Of a stretch of DNA of 23,473 nucleotides, positions 1 to 6,915 are shown piece by piece. Position 1 is the first letter of the stretch. Every line of letters begins with the position of its first letter. This DNA is from Ignatzschineria sp. (lineage in GTDB: Bacteria > Pseudomonadota > Gammaproteobacteria > Cardiobacteriales > Wohlfahrtiimonadaceae), in assembly GCA_030151245.1 (NCBI GenBank), contig JASLEF010000175.1:1-23473 (forward strand). Reading direction: 5' to 3'. The notes beneath the pieces were generated by a model, which saw only the letters and a program-made list of their open reading frames with translations, searched no databases and was not told the DNA's origin. Position numbers and translations under genes: made by a program.

Positions 1-126
1 ACTTAGAACAGCTTTGCATCTCCTGCCGGTCGGACGATGTGAAGTTAAATTAAAGATACGGCTAAACATGTAGTACCAAGAATGGATAGTTTTCGGACGC
101 GGGTTCAAATCCCGCCGCCTCCACCA
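1..126 (+). ncRNA. ssrA: tmRNA (ssrA), 3' end only
   Basis: The window opens inside a transfer-messenger RNA, which rescues stalled ribosomes by trans-translation with SmpB. The visible part holds the 3' tRNA-like half: a tract resembling the E. coli segment around GCATGTAGTACC (here ACATGTAGTACC at about 67-78), then TTTCGGACGCGGGTTCAAAT at 91-110, which is the T-arm, and a terminal CCA encoded at 124-126. The tag-peptide ORF and 5' half lie outside the window, so the proteolysis tag cannot be read. A hairpin terminator follows at 140-162. The layout is the ordinary one-piece form, not the permuted two-piece form. Confidence 0.93.
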
Positions 127-139
127 ATCATGATTGAAG

Positions 140-162
140 AAGCCCGCTAAATAGCGGGCTTT
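140..162 (+). terminator. Rho-independent terminator of ssrA
   Basis: An 8-bp perfect stem AGCCCGCT/AGCGGGCT (141-148 and 153-160) with a 4-nt loop lies 14 bases after the tmRNA CCA. The T-run is short (TTT at 160-162), so it is a moderate terminator. Confidence 0.75.
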
Positions 163-181
163 ATCGTATCTAAAGGTTAAC

Positions 182-200
182 TTGGCGGAATATTTGGCGG
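182..200 (+). repeat. Two direct TTGGCGG motifs downstream of ssrA
   Basis: TTGGCGG occurs at 182-188 and again at 194-200, a 12-bp period. Short direct repeats next to an ssrA 3' end can be integrase arm sites, because ssrA is a known integration target. No integrase is visible here, so this is either a relic or chance. No duplicate of the ssrA 3' end (an attR) is present in the window. Confidence 0.3.
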
Positions 201-302
201 GAATATATCCACTTAATTGCTCTAATATTTTATAAAAGCTCAACAGATAAGGGGCTAAAATCTAATTATAAATATTCCAGTTCAGTTTTTTCACCATCAC
301 TT

Positions 303-311
303 CCCCCCCCC
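303..311 (-). repeat. Nine-base C:G homopolymer tract
   Basis: Nine consecutive C on the plus strand (G on the transcribed minus strand) lie 10 bases beyond the stop codon of the flavin reductase. The tract is in the 3' untranslated region, so slippage would not change that reading frame. It stands out in AT-rich surroundings. Confidence 0.6.
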
Positions 312-321
312 TCAATAAGAC

Positions 322-813
322 CTAAGCACTTATAGATTCGCCGACTTGATGATAAGCGCGCTTAAAGTAGACTAATCCTTGATTTTGCTGACTATGCTGA
401 ATAGCGATAATGCGGCAAATGAAAATTGTGTGGGTTCCGACCTCTTGAGCTTGTTCGATGAGGCAATCAAAGCTTACCAAAGCATCTTCTAAAATCGGGG
501 CGCCAGTCTCTAATTCTGACCAAACTCCTGACTGAAACCGCTCCTCAAAGCTGATCTTAGAGGAAAATGCTTTGGAGATATGTTGATGATGCGCACTTAA
601 AACGTTAACACTTAAAATTTTGTTGGCAACAAAGTCATCATGCGAACTCGAAGCTCGATTCATACAGACCAACAACGTGGGAGGGGTATCGGAAACACTA
701 CATACGGCCGAAGCTGTAAATCCATAGCGACCGGATTCTCCGGCAGTCGTAATGATATTAACGGCACCCGTTAATAAGGACATTGCTTCTCTAAAATCTG
801 TGACTTCTATCAT
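322..813 (-). CDS. Flavin reductase (HpaC/RutF-like, FMN-binding split barrel)
   Basis: This 163-residue protein fits the flavin reductase-like family, cytoplasmic enzymes that use NAD(P)H to reduce FMN or FAD and supply free reduced flavin to a partner monooxygenase. The family core GFTASAVCSVSDTPPTLLVC (residues 31-50) contacts the flavin. A GTHTIF segment (126-131) replaces the common GDHTIF, and the end LVYFKRAYH matches the usual LxYFxxxY. The ATG is preceded by AGGGAAA about 6 bases away. It lies 136 bp after mesD on the same strand, but a terminator stands between them, so it may use its own promoter or depend on read-through. Its neighbours suggest that the partner is MesX (DUF1852); that pairing is inference. 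The flavin preference cannot be read from the sequence. Confidence 0.85.
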   Translation of the reverse strand: MIEVTDFREAMSLLTGAVNIITTAGESGRYGFTASAVCSVSDTPPTLLVCMNRASSSHDDFVANKILSVNVLSAHHQHISKAFSSKISFEERFQSGVWSELETGAPILEDALVSFDCLIEQAQEVGTHTIFICRIIAIQHSQQNQGLVYFKRAYHQVGESISA

Positions 814-895
814 GACTTTCCCTAGATTGAATCTCTATTTTATTATTCTCATTAAAACGATATCTGATGAATCTCAACGTCTTGATCACTCAAGC

Positions 896-928
896 AAGAA
901 AAAGGCCACCACTAGTAGGGTAGCCTTT
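896..928 (-). terminator. Rho-independent terminator after mesD
   Basis: On the minus strand, AAAGGC..GCCTTT (923-928 with 901-906) forms a stem extended by three more pairs across one mismatch, followed by a T-rich run (complement of 896-902). It separates mesD from the flavin reductase. Confidence 0.75.
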
Positions 929-949
929 GAGATATTCCTTCAATTGCCG

Positions 950-1972
950 TTATAGCTCACTTCGAACAATTGCGGCACCTGCTGCTAAAGCATGCAGCTT
1001 CCCTCTTGCTACCTCTCGAGATAAGGGTGCCATTCCGCAGTTTGTTGAAGGATAGAGCTTGTCTGCATCCACAAACTGAAGCGCTTTTCGCAAGGTTTCA
1101 GCAACCTCTTCCGGCGTTTCAATCGCGTTCGTTGCGACATCAATAGCCCCCACCATCACCTTCTTACCACGAATCAGTTCGATAAGATCCATCGGTACCC
1201 GAGAGTTTTGACACTCAAGAGAGATAATATCGATATTCGACTTTTGAAGTTTAGGGAATACCTCTTCATATTGCCGCCACTCGGAACCCAAGGTCTTCTT
1301 CCAATCAGTATTCGCTTTAATGCCATAGCCATAGCAGATATGAACCGCAGTTTCACACTTCAGCCCCTCAATCGCACGTTCAAGTGCCGCGATCCCCCAA
1401 TCATTTACTTCATCAAAAAAGACATTAAATGCAGGCTCATCGAATTGAATAATATCAACGCCCGCAGCCTCTAACTCTCTTGCTTCCTGATTAAGGATTT
1501 TCGCAAACTCCCATGCGAGTTTTTCACGACTCTTATAGTGGGCATCATAAAGCGTATCAATCATCGTCATCGGTCCTGGCAAGGCCCATTTTATGGGTTG
1601 TTTTGTATGCTGACGTAAAAATTTCGCATCCTCAACGAAAACTGATTTTTCACGAGTGACCGCGCCAACAACCGTCGGAACACTGGCATCATAACGATCA
1701 CGGATTTTGACTGTTTCACGCTTTTCAAAATCAACCCCGGTTAAATGCTCAATAAAAGTTGTCACAAAATGCTGACGAGTCTGCTCTCCATCACTCACAA
1801 TATCAATGCCGGCATGAAGCTGCTCTTGTAACGCCAGTAGTAATGCATCCTGTTTGCCCGTCATCAGCCCTTCACCTTCTAATTTCCAAGGTGACCAGAG
1901 TTTTTCAGGTTCTGCAAGCCAAGAGGGTTTCGGTAAACTTCCTGCGGTAGAAGTTGGTAATAATGTTTTCAT
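950..1972 (-). CDS. mesD: Core methionine synthase, MesD family (MetE C-terminal domain only)
   Basis: This 340-residue protein corresponds to the catalytic C-terminal half of cobalamin-independent methionine synthase (MetE) and lacks MetE's N-terminal domain. The zinc and homocysteine ligands can be seen: His211 and Cys213 in AVHICYGYG, Glu253 in SLECQNS and Cys312 in STNCGMAPLSR. The active-site motif QFDEPAF lies at 176-182. Core-only proteins beside a DUF1852 gene form the MesD family, described as making methionine from homocysteine without 5-methyltetrahydrofolate and needing MesX and oxygen; the methyl donor is unresolved. The ATG follows AGGGATATTGAAATC. It lies 36 bp after mesX and is surely co-transcribed with it. 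A terminator follows at 896-928. The MesD assignment rests mainly on length and the mesX neighbour. Confidence 0.9.
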   Translation of the reverse strand: MKTLLPTSTAGSLPKPSWLAEPEKLWSPWKLEGEGLMTGKQDALLLALQEQLHAGIDIVSDGEQTRQHFVTTFIEHLTGVDFEKRETVKIRDRYDASVPTVVGAVTREKSVFVEDAKFLRQHTKQPIKWALPGPMTMIDTLYDAHYKSREKLAWEFAKILNQEARELEAAGVDIIQFDEPAFNVFFDEVNDWGIAALERAIEGLKCETAVHICYGYGIKANTDWKKTLGSEWRQYEEVFPKLQKSNIDIISLECQNSRVPMDLIELIRGKKVMVGAIDVATNAIETPEEVAETLRKALQFVDADKLYPSTNCGMAPLSREVARGKLHALAAGAAIVRSEL

Positions 1973-2008
1973 GATTTCAATATCCCTATTTATATTATTA
2001 TTGGTGGT

Positions 2009-2986
2009 CTAACATGCGTAATTAGCAGCCCAATTCTCAAGTAGTAATTGATACGGCTTAATAAAATGCTCTTCTGTAAATTTCCCTTGCTTTACGGCAA
2101 GTTGACTACGCTCTTCGCGATCATAAAAAATCTGTGTCAAAGAGTGATTAGGATTCTTTAAACTGGGCTTATAACATTTACCCGCTGCAGCATTGGCATT
2201 GTAGATCTCGGGACGATAGATTTTTTGGAATGTCTCCATCGTACTAATCGTACTGATCAATTCCAGATTACTATAATCCGCTAAGAGATCTCCACTAAAG
2301 TAGAACGCAAAGGGTGCAAGACTGTTGGGAGGCATAAAATAACGCACCTTTAACCCCATCTTCTCAAAATACTCATCCGTTGATGAAAACTCATTTTGAA
2401 CATATTCAACCCCTAAAATCGGATGTTGATTCTCTGTCCGATGATATGTTTTACTACTGGAAACACTTAAGCAAATAACAGGGGCCTTACTAAAATTCTC
2501 TCGATAAGTATCTGAATGAATAAAATGTTTAAAAAGCTTGCCATGAAGCTCCCCAAAACCTTCGGGAATACTAAAATGATCACGATTTTTATTATGTTCT
2601 AATAGCACAACACTAAAATCATAATCACGAACATATGAGGAGAAGCTATTTCCTACAATTCCCTCAATTCGTTGATGAGTGACATGATCTATAATATTGG
2701 TCTTTAATAATTCAATAATCGGAAAAGCTTCATGATTATTATCGATATCCATTTCAACTGAAATAATCTCTAACTCAATCGAATAGCGATCTGCATGCGG
2801 ATTATCCCAATGCGCCAAATCATTAAAGCGACTGTTCATCATATTTAAAGTGTTACGCAAATTCTCTTGACGACTTTCACCTCTTGCTAAATTCGCAAAG
2901 TTAGTCGTGAGACGCGTATTGTCCGAAGGATGATAGTTCTCATCGAAACAAACACTTTTAATAGAATATGAAAACAACTGGCTCAT
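2009..2986 (-). CDS. mesX: MesX, DUF1852 protein required by MesD
   Basis: This 325-residue soluble protein belongs to the DUF1852 family at its usual length. Recognised stretches include the N-terminal DENYHPSDNTRLTTNFANLA (residues 16-35), followed by RGESRQENLRNTLNMMNSRF, and later SSSKTYHRTENQHPILGVEY, RYFMPPNSLAPFAFYFSGD and TMETFQKIYRPEIYNANAAA. No signal peptide or membrane segment is seen. In organisms with MesD, MesX is needed for folate-independent methionine synthesis, but its own reaction is not established. It is the first gene of the cluster, with ATG after AGGAGTCAATCATC. The upstream region carries an extended -10 and MetR-like boxes, fitting control by methionine or homocysteine. 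The adjacent flavin reductase hints at a flavin- and oxygen-dependent step. Confidence 0.93.
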   Translation of the reverse strand: MSQLFSYSIKSVCFDENYHPSDNTRLTTNFANLARGESRQENLRNTLNMMNSRFNDLAHWDNPHADRYSIELEIISVEMDIDNNHEAFPIIELLKTNIIDHVTHQRIEGIVGNSFSSYVRDYDFSVVLLEHNKNRDHFSIPEGFGELHGKLFKHFIHSDTYRENFSKAPVICLSVSSSKTYHRTENQHPILGVEYVQNEFSSTDEYFEKMGLKVRYFMPPNSLAPFAFYFSGDLLADYSNLELISTISTMETFQKIYRPEIYNANAAAGKCYKPSLKNPNHSLTQIFYDREERSQLAVKQGKFTEEHFIKPYQLLLENWAANYAC

Positions 2987-3042
2987 GATGATTGACTCCT
3001 AACGCCGATAATAAAACCTAAATTCATGAAGGGTGTAAATTG

Positions 3043-3051
3043 ATCATAGCA
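3043..3051 (-). promoter_or_regulatory. Extended -10 promoter of mesX-mesD
   Basis: The minus strand reads TGCTATGAT, an extended -10 (TGn plus TATGAT), about 57 bases before the mesX ATG. No good -35 is present. A plausible TTCATT lies just upstream and overlaps the MetR-like region, which is typical of an activator-dependent promoter. Confidence 0.55.
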
Positions 3052-3061
3052 AGTCATAACA

Positions 3062-3105
3062 TGAATGAAATTGATTTAATTTCACAACAGATTGAGCAAA
3101 ATTCA
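3062..3105 (-). promoter_or_regulatory. Paired MetR-like operator upstream of mesX
   Basis: Two 13-bp sites each match the LysR-type MetR consensus TGAA-N5-TTCA with one mismatch: TGAATGAAATTGA at 3062-3074 and TGAGCAAAATTCA at 3093-3105. Their centres are 31 bp apart, about three helical turns. A perfect inverted repeat TGAAATT-N5-AATTTCA (3066-3084) overlaps the first. The pair lies directly upstream of the extended -10. MetR activates methionine-synthesis genes in response to homocysteine, so the position makes sense. Binding is inferred, and no metR gene is in the window. Confidence 0.45.
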
Positions 3106-3227
3106 CAATACTCCTTTTAGTGGGTTTTAAGGGGGTTTCCATTGAAAAAGAGCCTGTTTTCTCGATGAAAAAATGTCATCTTGAATGAAAAAAGGAGCTC
3201 CTCAAATCATTCATCACTCCCCAGAAC

Positions 3228-3256
3228 AAAAAAGCGACGCTCTATTTGAGCATCGC
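3228..3256 (-). terminator. Rho-independent terminator of the 3294-3989 gene
   Basis: On the minus strand the stem GCGATGCTC/GAGCGTCGC (3248-3256 with 3234-3242, one mismatch) has a 5-nt loop and runs into TTTTTT (complement of 3228-3233). It lies about 40 bases after the stop codon. Confidence 0.85.
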
Positions 3257-3293
3257 CGTCACAATATTTTTTAACGAAATCATTACCATCGGG

Positions 3294-3989
3294 TTACCCG
3301 CTGCATAACCCCCAATTAAAACGAATTGCCCTTTCCGTATCTTCATACATCTCTTGTTCCATTAGAGGTAAGTATACATTTTGATCCAAGGCGACAGTAC
3401 TGCTGAGCACTTCAATACAGAGCTCTGGTTGATTTTGATGATAGAGCGTCAAAGCAAGATCATTACGAATTGAATCTCGTAAGACAAAATCTAGGTAAAA
3501 ATCACATTGACTAAGCAGTTTATTTAGTCGACTTTCCGCATCTTTATACTGCCTTTGATCATATAGTTGCTTAAATTCATCACGCTGCACCGCTATCTCT
3601 TCTAAAGTACATAATTGTGGCGGTATCCGATAAGATCCTTCTAGACTGGCTCTCATACCGCAATATTGATGACACTCCTCATATGTTTCAATCCCGACAT
3701 TAAGAATATGATTATTTTGACTAAAAGATAATCGGCACTGACCAAGATCTTCTTCATCATCAACGATCCCCTGATTTTCTATAATCGATCCCGCAACATC
3801 AATACAGACATGCCCGCTATTTAATATATTCATTAAAAAACGCTGATCGCCCTGATCGTTACGCTCAATCACTACCTCACTTTCACTCCCCGCCCCAAGA
3901 TAAGTCCCTTCTAATATAGTAGAAAAAGCGTACGGAGGAAGTAACGATATACCAAAAACTATAAACATCGAAAAGAAGGTTTTCATCAT
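3294..3989 (-). CDS. Secreted cysteine-rich protein with TPR-like C-terminus, unknown function
   Basis: I do not recognise a named family. The ATG at 3989 (or 3986) is preferred over a GTG at 4001 because it follows TGTGAG and gives a clean signal peptide: MMKTFFSMF, a hydrophobic core, and a probable cut near YAFS-TIL. The mature protein of about 205 residues has eight cysteines, an even number that fits disulfides in the periplasm. The first half looks beta-rich and carries ECHQYCGMRASLEGSYRI, a C-x3-CG-x-(R/A)-x4-G-x-Y pattern I associate with small exported proteins of unknown role. The second half is helical, with repeated aromatic and alanine spacing (QLYDQRQYKDAESRLNKLL, RNDLALTLYHQNQPELCIEV) suggestive of about two TPR-like units. 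It is transcribed alone, divergent from the autotransporter, and ends in a strong terminator. Confidence 0.7.
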   Translation of the reverse strand: MMKTFFSMFIVFGISLLPPYAFSTILEGTYLGAGSESEVVIERNDQGDQRFLMNILNSGHVCIDVAGSIIENQGIVDDEEDLGQCRLSFSQNNHILNVGIETYEECHQYCGMRASLEGSYRIPPQLCTLEEIAVQRDEFKQLYDQRQYKDAESRLNKLLSQCDFYLDFVLRDSIRNDLALTLYHQNQPELCIEVLSSTVALDQNVYLPLMEQEMYEDTERAIRFNWGLCSG

Positions 3990-4277
3990 AAAAAAACTCA
4001 CAAAATATTGATGAACAGAGGGAGGGAGATAAAACTAAATCACTCTAGCATACTGCTTTTTTCGAGCGTTCGTTGATCTATTTAATAGGAATTTTTAGCC
4101 AAAAAAATAACAGTATGATAATTAATAGGATAAGAAGATAAAATATAAAACAAAAAGATATAGATAGACATAGATCAAGAAAGCGATAAATTAATAACGG
4201 TTTATTTTAAATTTGCAGATAATAACCTATCTTATTAATTTTATTACATAAAACCCTTATTAAAAACCTTATCAACC

Positions 4278-6803
4278 ATGAATAAACAACAAAAACACCC
4301 CAAAAAGACGATTGCTCTAGCTCTATCCTTACTCCTTACAACCTCTGCAAGTTACGCCTCTGGAGAACCACCTTTATTACAAAACTTATTTTTTAACCAA
4401 GACTCACAGACTATCACTGCATTAGGTTTTAATGGATTTGCCGGCATCAATGAATCTTCTTACGTGATTGTCGAATCAACGCCGCAAGATCTTCAAAGTA
4501 TTGCCGGAGCAATTTTCAAATTCCAATCTGGAGAATTTCCTTATCAGCTTGATAACAACACTGTCCTCTTACAATCTGGATCCGCATCAAAAATTTATGG
4601 AGCTTATGTCAGTTTAGCTGAAATTGAAGCAGGTTACGCCGCAGCCCCCGATAACAATCGCCACATCTTTGCGACAAATAATAAAGTGATCATTACTGAT
4701 AACCATCAAAATGAGATCAATGAAATTTATGGCGCTCGAACTGAGTCTTTAGGAATCCACGGATATGCCAATAATAACAGAGTTATTATTAAAAATAGTA
4801 CGATTAAAAAACAAGATGAACAAGGTTTAATTGCAGGGGCTTATGTCTCTTCTATCAGCCGAAATGGAATTAGTGGTGAAACCTTCGCTAATGATAACTC
4901 AGTCAATATCATTAACTCTACAATTGTGAGCGATATCTATGGCGCAAAAGGAGTGGATGCTCGAGAAAACGCAGATGATTGGAGCTGGTATGCTATTACA
5001 GAAAGCAACATTGCCATCACTGACTCCACAATCATAGGTAATCTCTATGGGGGACACTTTAGTCAAAAAAATAATAATAATATCTCAGTAGATACCGTCA
5101 TGCTGGCAGATAATAATCATGTAACGCTCCATAACACCACACTCACAGGTAATATTTATGGGGGCTATGTCCAAGCAAGAGCTGGGGATGAAACAATTCA
5201 ATTCAATCTATCAGCTCATAATAACAGCGTGACCATTTCTGGGAATACCCGAGTGTCAGAAAATGGCATTCTTACCTCTATTTATGGGGGATATATCGAT
5301 CAAAAAAACTCGGGGGATATCGACTTAATTCCTGAGATCAATGAGTTTACAGGGAATCATTTTATTTATAGAGGGACTGAAGAACTACGCCTCGGCACTC
5401 TAAAAAACTTTGAAAAATATACCTTCTATCTCAATACAGAGAATTATAAAAATCCAATTATTACAGCTGATCTGATAGATCTTTCATCCGTTGTCACCGA
5501 TTATGTTGGGAATAGTGAAACACTCTATTCTACCATTCGTGTTGCCGGCATTCATTCAAATGAAACTCTCAATATTGGCGATCAATTTATTTTAATGCAT
5601 GCCAAAGATCTTATTGGAAAAGAAGAAGTCATATTGCAATCAGCTGATGGTCGCTATTTTACTAGAGCATTACAAGGGTTCTCCTTCATTTATGATTTGG
5701 GTATTTCGGTTGATTTAGACTCTAATACAGTCAGTGCAACCGTTGTTGATCTGGATAACCCTATCATTCCCCCTGTTAACATAGATCCTGTAAAACCTTT
5801 TGACCCTGTTGACCCCGTGGATCCTGTTGACCCCGTGGATCCCGTCACTCCAACACCTGGAGGCAAAGTAAACCCACAACTCAAATCTCTTTCTGAAGGC
5901 TATCTTGCAGGAGCGGCGCTTATCAATCGCGGAGCTGATCTCTTGGTCAGTGAAGTTCTATCACAATCTCATAACGTCATCGGCTATCAAAGTCTTGCCG
6001 CCATGAAAGCAAGCTATACCCGTTATGACAGTGGTTCACATGTTAAATCTAAAGATTTTAATGCTCTTTTAGGAGGGGCACTGACCTTTGATAATAACGT
6101 AACTGTAGGTGCTTTCTTTGAAGGTGGTACTAGTGATTACGATACCTATAATACTTTCCAAAGAGATGGCGATATTCGTGGAAATGGCGATTCAAACTTC
6201 CTTGGTTTAGGCCTTTTCACAAAATATCAAGATCCCAGTGGCTTCTTTGCTGAGCTCTCATTTAGAGGAGGAAAATCCAAAACGAGTTTCACCTCAGATA
6301 GCTTCATTAGCGGAGATGGTTTAATGGCGAATTATAAGTTGAAACCTAGCTACTTTGGTACTCATATTGGTACGGGGTACGAATGGGCGACCACTGATTA
6401 TCTGACATTAAATGTGAATGCTCGCTATTTCTACTCTGAAGTCAATGGCAAGGACTTTATGCTTGGTAATGACCCTATTCATTTTGATAAAGTAAAATCT
6501 AGTCGTGCAAGAATTACTGCAGGTTTAACCAATGTATTCTCTAACGAAACAACCATCACGGCTGATATTGGTTATGAGTATGAATTTAAAGGTCAGGTTG
6601 ATGGCAAAACTCATACCATTCATGCCATTGATGCGCCTTCCATTAAAGGGGGCTCAGTACTCTTAAATCTTGGGGTTGATTATATTCCTTCTGGTGCGAA
6701 AAACCTCACCCTCAACGCAAATATCGAGGGGTACGCCGGTAAACGTCGAGGAGGAAGCCTTGGTCTAAAACTCACTTACTTCTATCAACAAGATGCGAAG
6801 TAA
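4278..6803 (+). CDS. Type Va autotransporter with repeat-rich passenger
   Basis: This 841-residue protein has the three-part classical autotransporter plan. Residues 1 to about 27 are a Sec signal peptide (KKTIALALSLLLTTSASYAS). Residues about 30-500 are the passenger, built on a recurring theme: (I/L)YG(A/G)(Y/H), a loop of about 20 residues, then NN-x-V-x-I-x-(N/S)-(S/T)-T-(I/L), seen about six times and fitting a right-handed beta-helix. A proline linker with five DPV units (509-523) leads to the C-terminal outer-membrane beta-barrel (about 535-841; GYLAGAALINRGADLLVSEV to GGSLGLKLTYFY). The barrel ends in Tyr plus a polar QQDAK tail rather than a terminal Phe or Trp, which is unusual. No protease triad is evident, so adhesion is the likelier role. 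There is no clear Shine-Dalgarno before the ATG. A strong terminator follows. Confidence 0.92.
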   Translation: MNKQQKHPKKTIALALSLLLTTSASYASGEPPLLQNLFFNQDSQTITALGFNGFAGINESSYVIVESTPQDLQSIAGAIFKFQSGEFPYQLDNNTVLLQSGSASKIYGAYVSLAEIEAGYAAAPDNNRHIFATNNKVIITDNHQNEINEIYGARTESLGIHGYANNNRVIIKNSTIKKQDEQGLIAGAYVSSISRNGISGETFANDNSVNIINSTIVSDIYGAKGVDARENADDWSWYAITESNIAITDSTIIGNLYGGHFSQKNNNNISVDTVMLADNNHVTLHNTTLTGNIYGGYVQARAGDETIQFNLSAHNNSVTISGNTRVSENGILTSIYGGYIDQKNSGDIDLIPEINEFTGNHFIYRGTEELRLGTLKNFEKYTFYLNTENYKNPIITADLIDLSSVVTDYVGNSETLYSTIRVAGIHSNETLNIGDQFILMHAKDLIGKEEVILQSADGRYFTRALQGFSFIYDLGISVDLDSNTVSATVVDLDNPIIPPVNIDPVKPFDPVDPVDPVDPVDPVTPTPGGKVNPQLKSLSEGYLAGAALINRGADLLVSEVLSQSHNVIGYQSLAAMKASYTRYDSGSHVKSKDFNALLGGALTFDNNVTVGAFFEGGTSDYDTYNTFQRDGDIRGNGDSNFLGLGLFTKYQDPSGFFAELSFRGGKSKTSFTSDSFISGDGLMANYKLKPSYFGTHIGTGYEWATTDYLTLNVNARYFYSEVNGKDFMLGNDPIHFDKVKSSRARITAGLTNVFSNETTITADIGYEYEFKGQVDGKTHTIHAIDAPSIKGGSVLLNLGVDYIPSGAKNLTLNANIEGYAGKRRGGSLGLKLTYFYQQDAK
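5802..5846 (+). repeat. DPV-coding tandem repeat in the autotransporter linker
   Basis: Forty-five bases encode five Asp-Pro-Val triplets in the passenger-barrel linker. An 18-bp unit (GACCCCGTGGATCCTGTT) alternates DPV codons and recurs almost exactly. Because the unit is a multiple of three, slippage would change linker length without breaking the frame. Confidence 0.8.
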
Positions 6804-6846
6804 AGTATTCCTTAGTACTTGAAGATCACATCAGTGATCAATCTAG

Positions 6847-6884
6847 AGAGCCACATCACCTCAACAGATGATGTGGCTCTTTTT
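6847..6884 (+). terminator. Strong Rho-independent terminator of the autotransporter
   Basis: A perfect 12-bp stem AGAGCCACATCA/TGATGTGGCTCT (6847-6858 and 6869-6880) with a 10-nt loop is followed by a T-run (TTTTT to 6884). A smaller hairpin GATCAC-ATCA-GTGATC precedes it at about 6824-6839. The T-run is on the plus side only, so the TonB receptor gene coming from the other direction has no obvious terminator of its own here. Confidence 0.93.
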
Positions 6885-6915
6885 ATAGCTCATATACCTC
6901 AAATGCTAATTCAGC

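Noticed and set aside
752..955. Plus-strand ORF between flavin reductase and mesD
   Set aside because: It overlaps the start of the flavin reductase gene and the mesD terminator and lacks a recognisable product.
3061..3120. Plus-strand 19-codon ORF starting MNEIDLISQQIEQ
   Set aside because: It has no ribosome binding site and coincides with the MetR-like operator region of mesX.
2987..3227. SAM riboswitch upstream of mesX
   Set aside because: No conserved multi-stem aptamer could be seen between the promoter and the start; the leader is only about 50 bases.
5690..5884. Minus-strand ORF with TGSTGSTGS repeats
   Set aside because: It is the antisense of the DPV linker repeat in the autotransporter.
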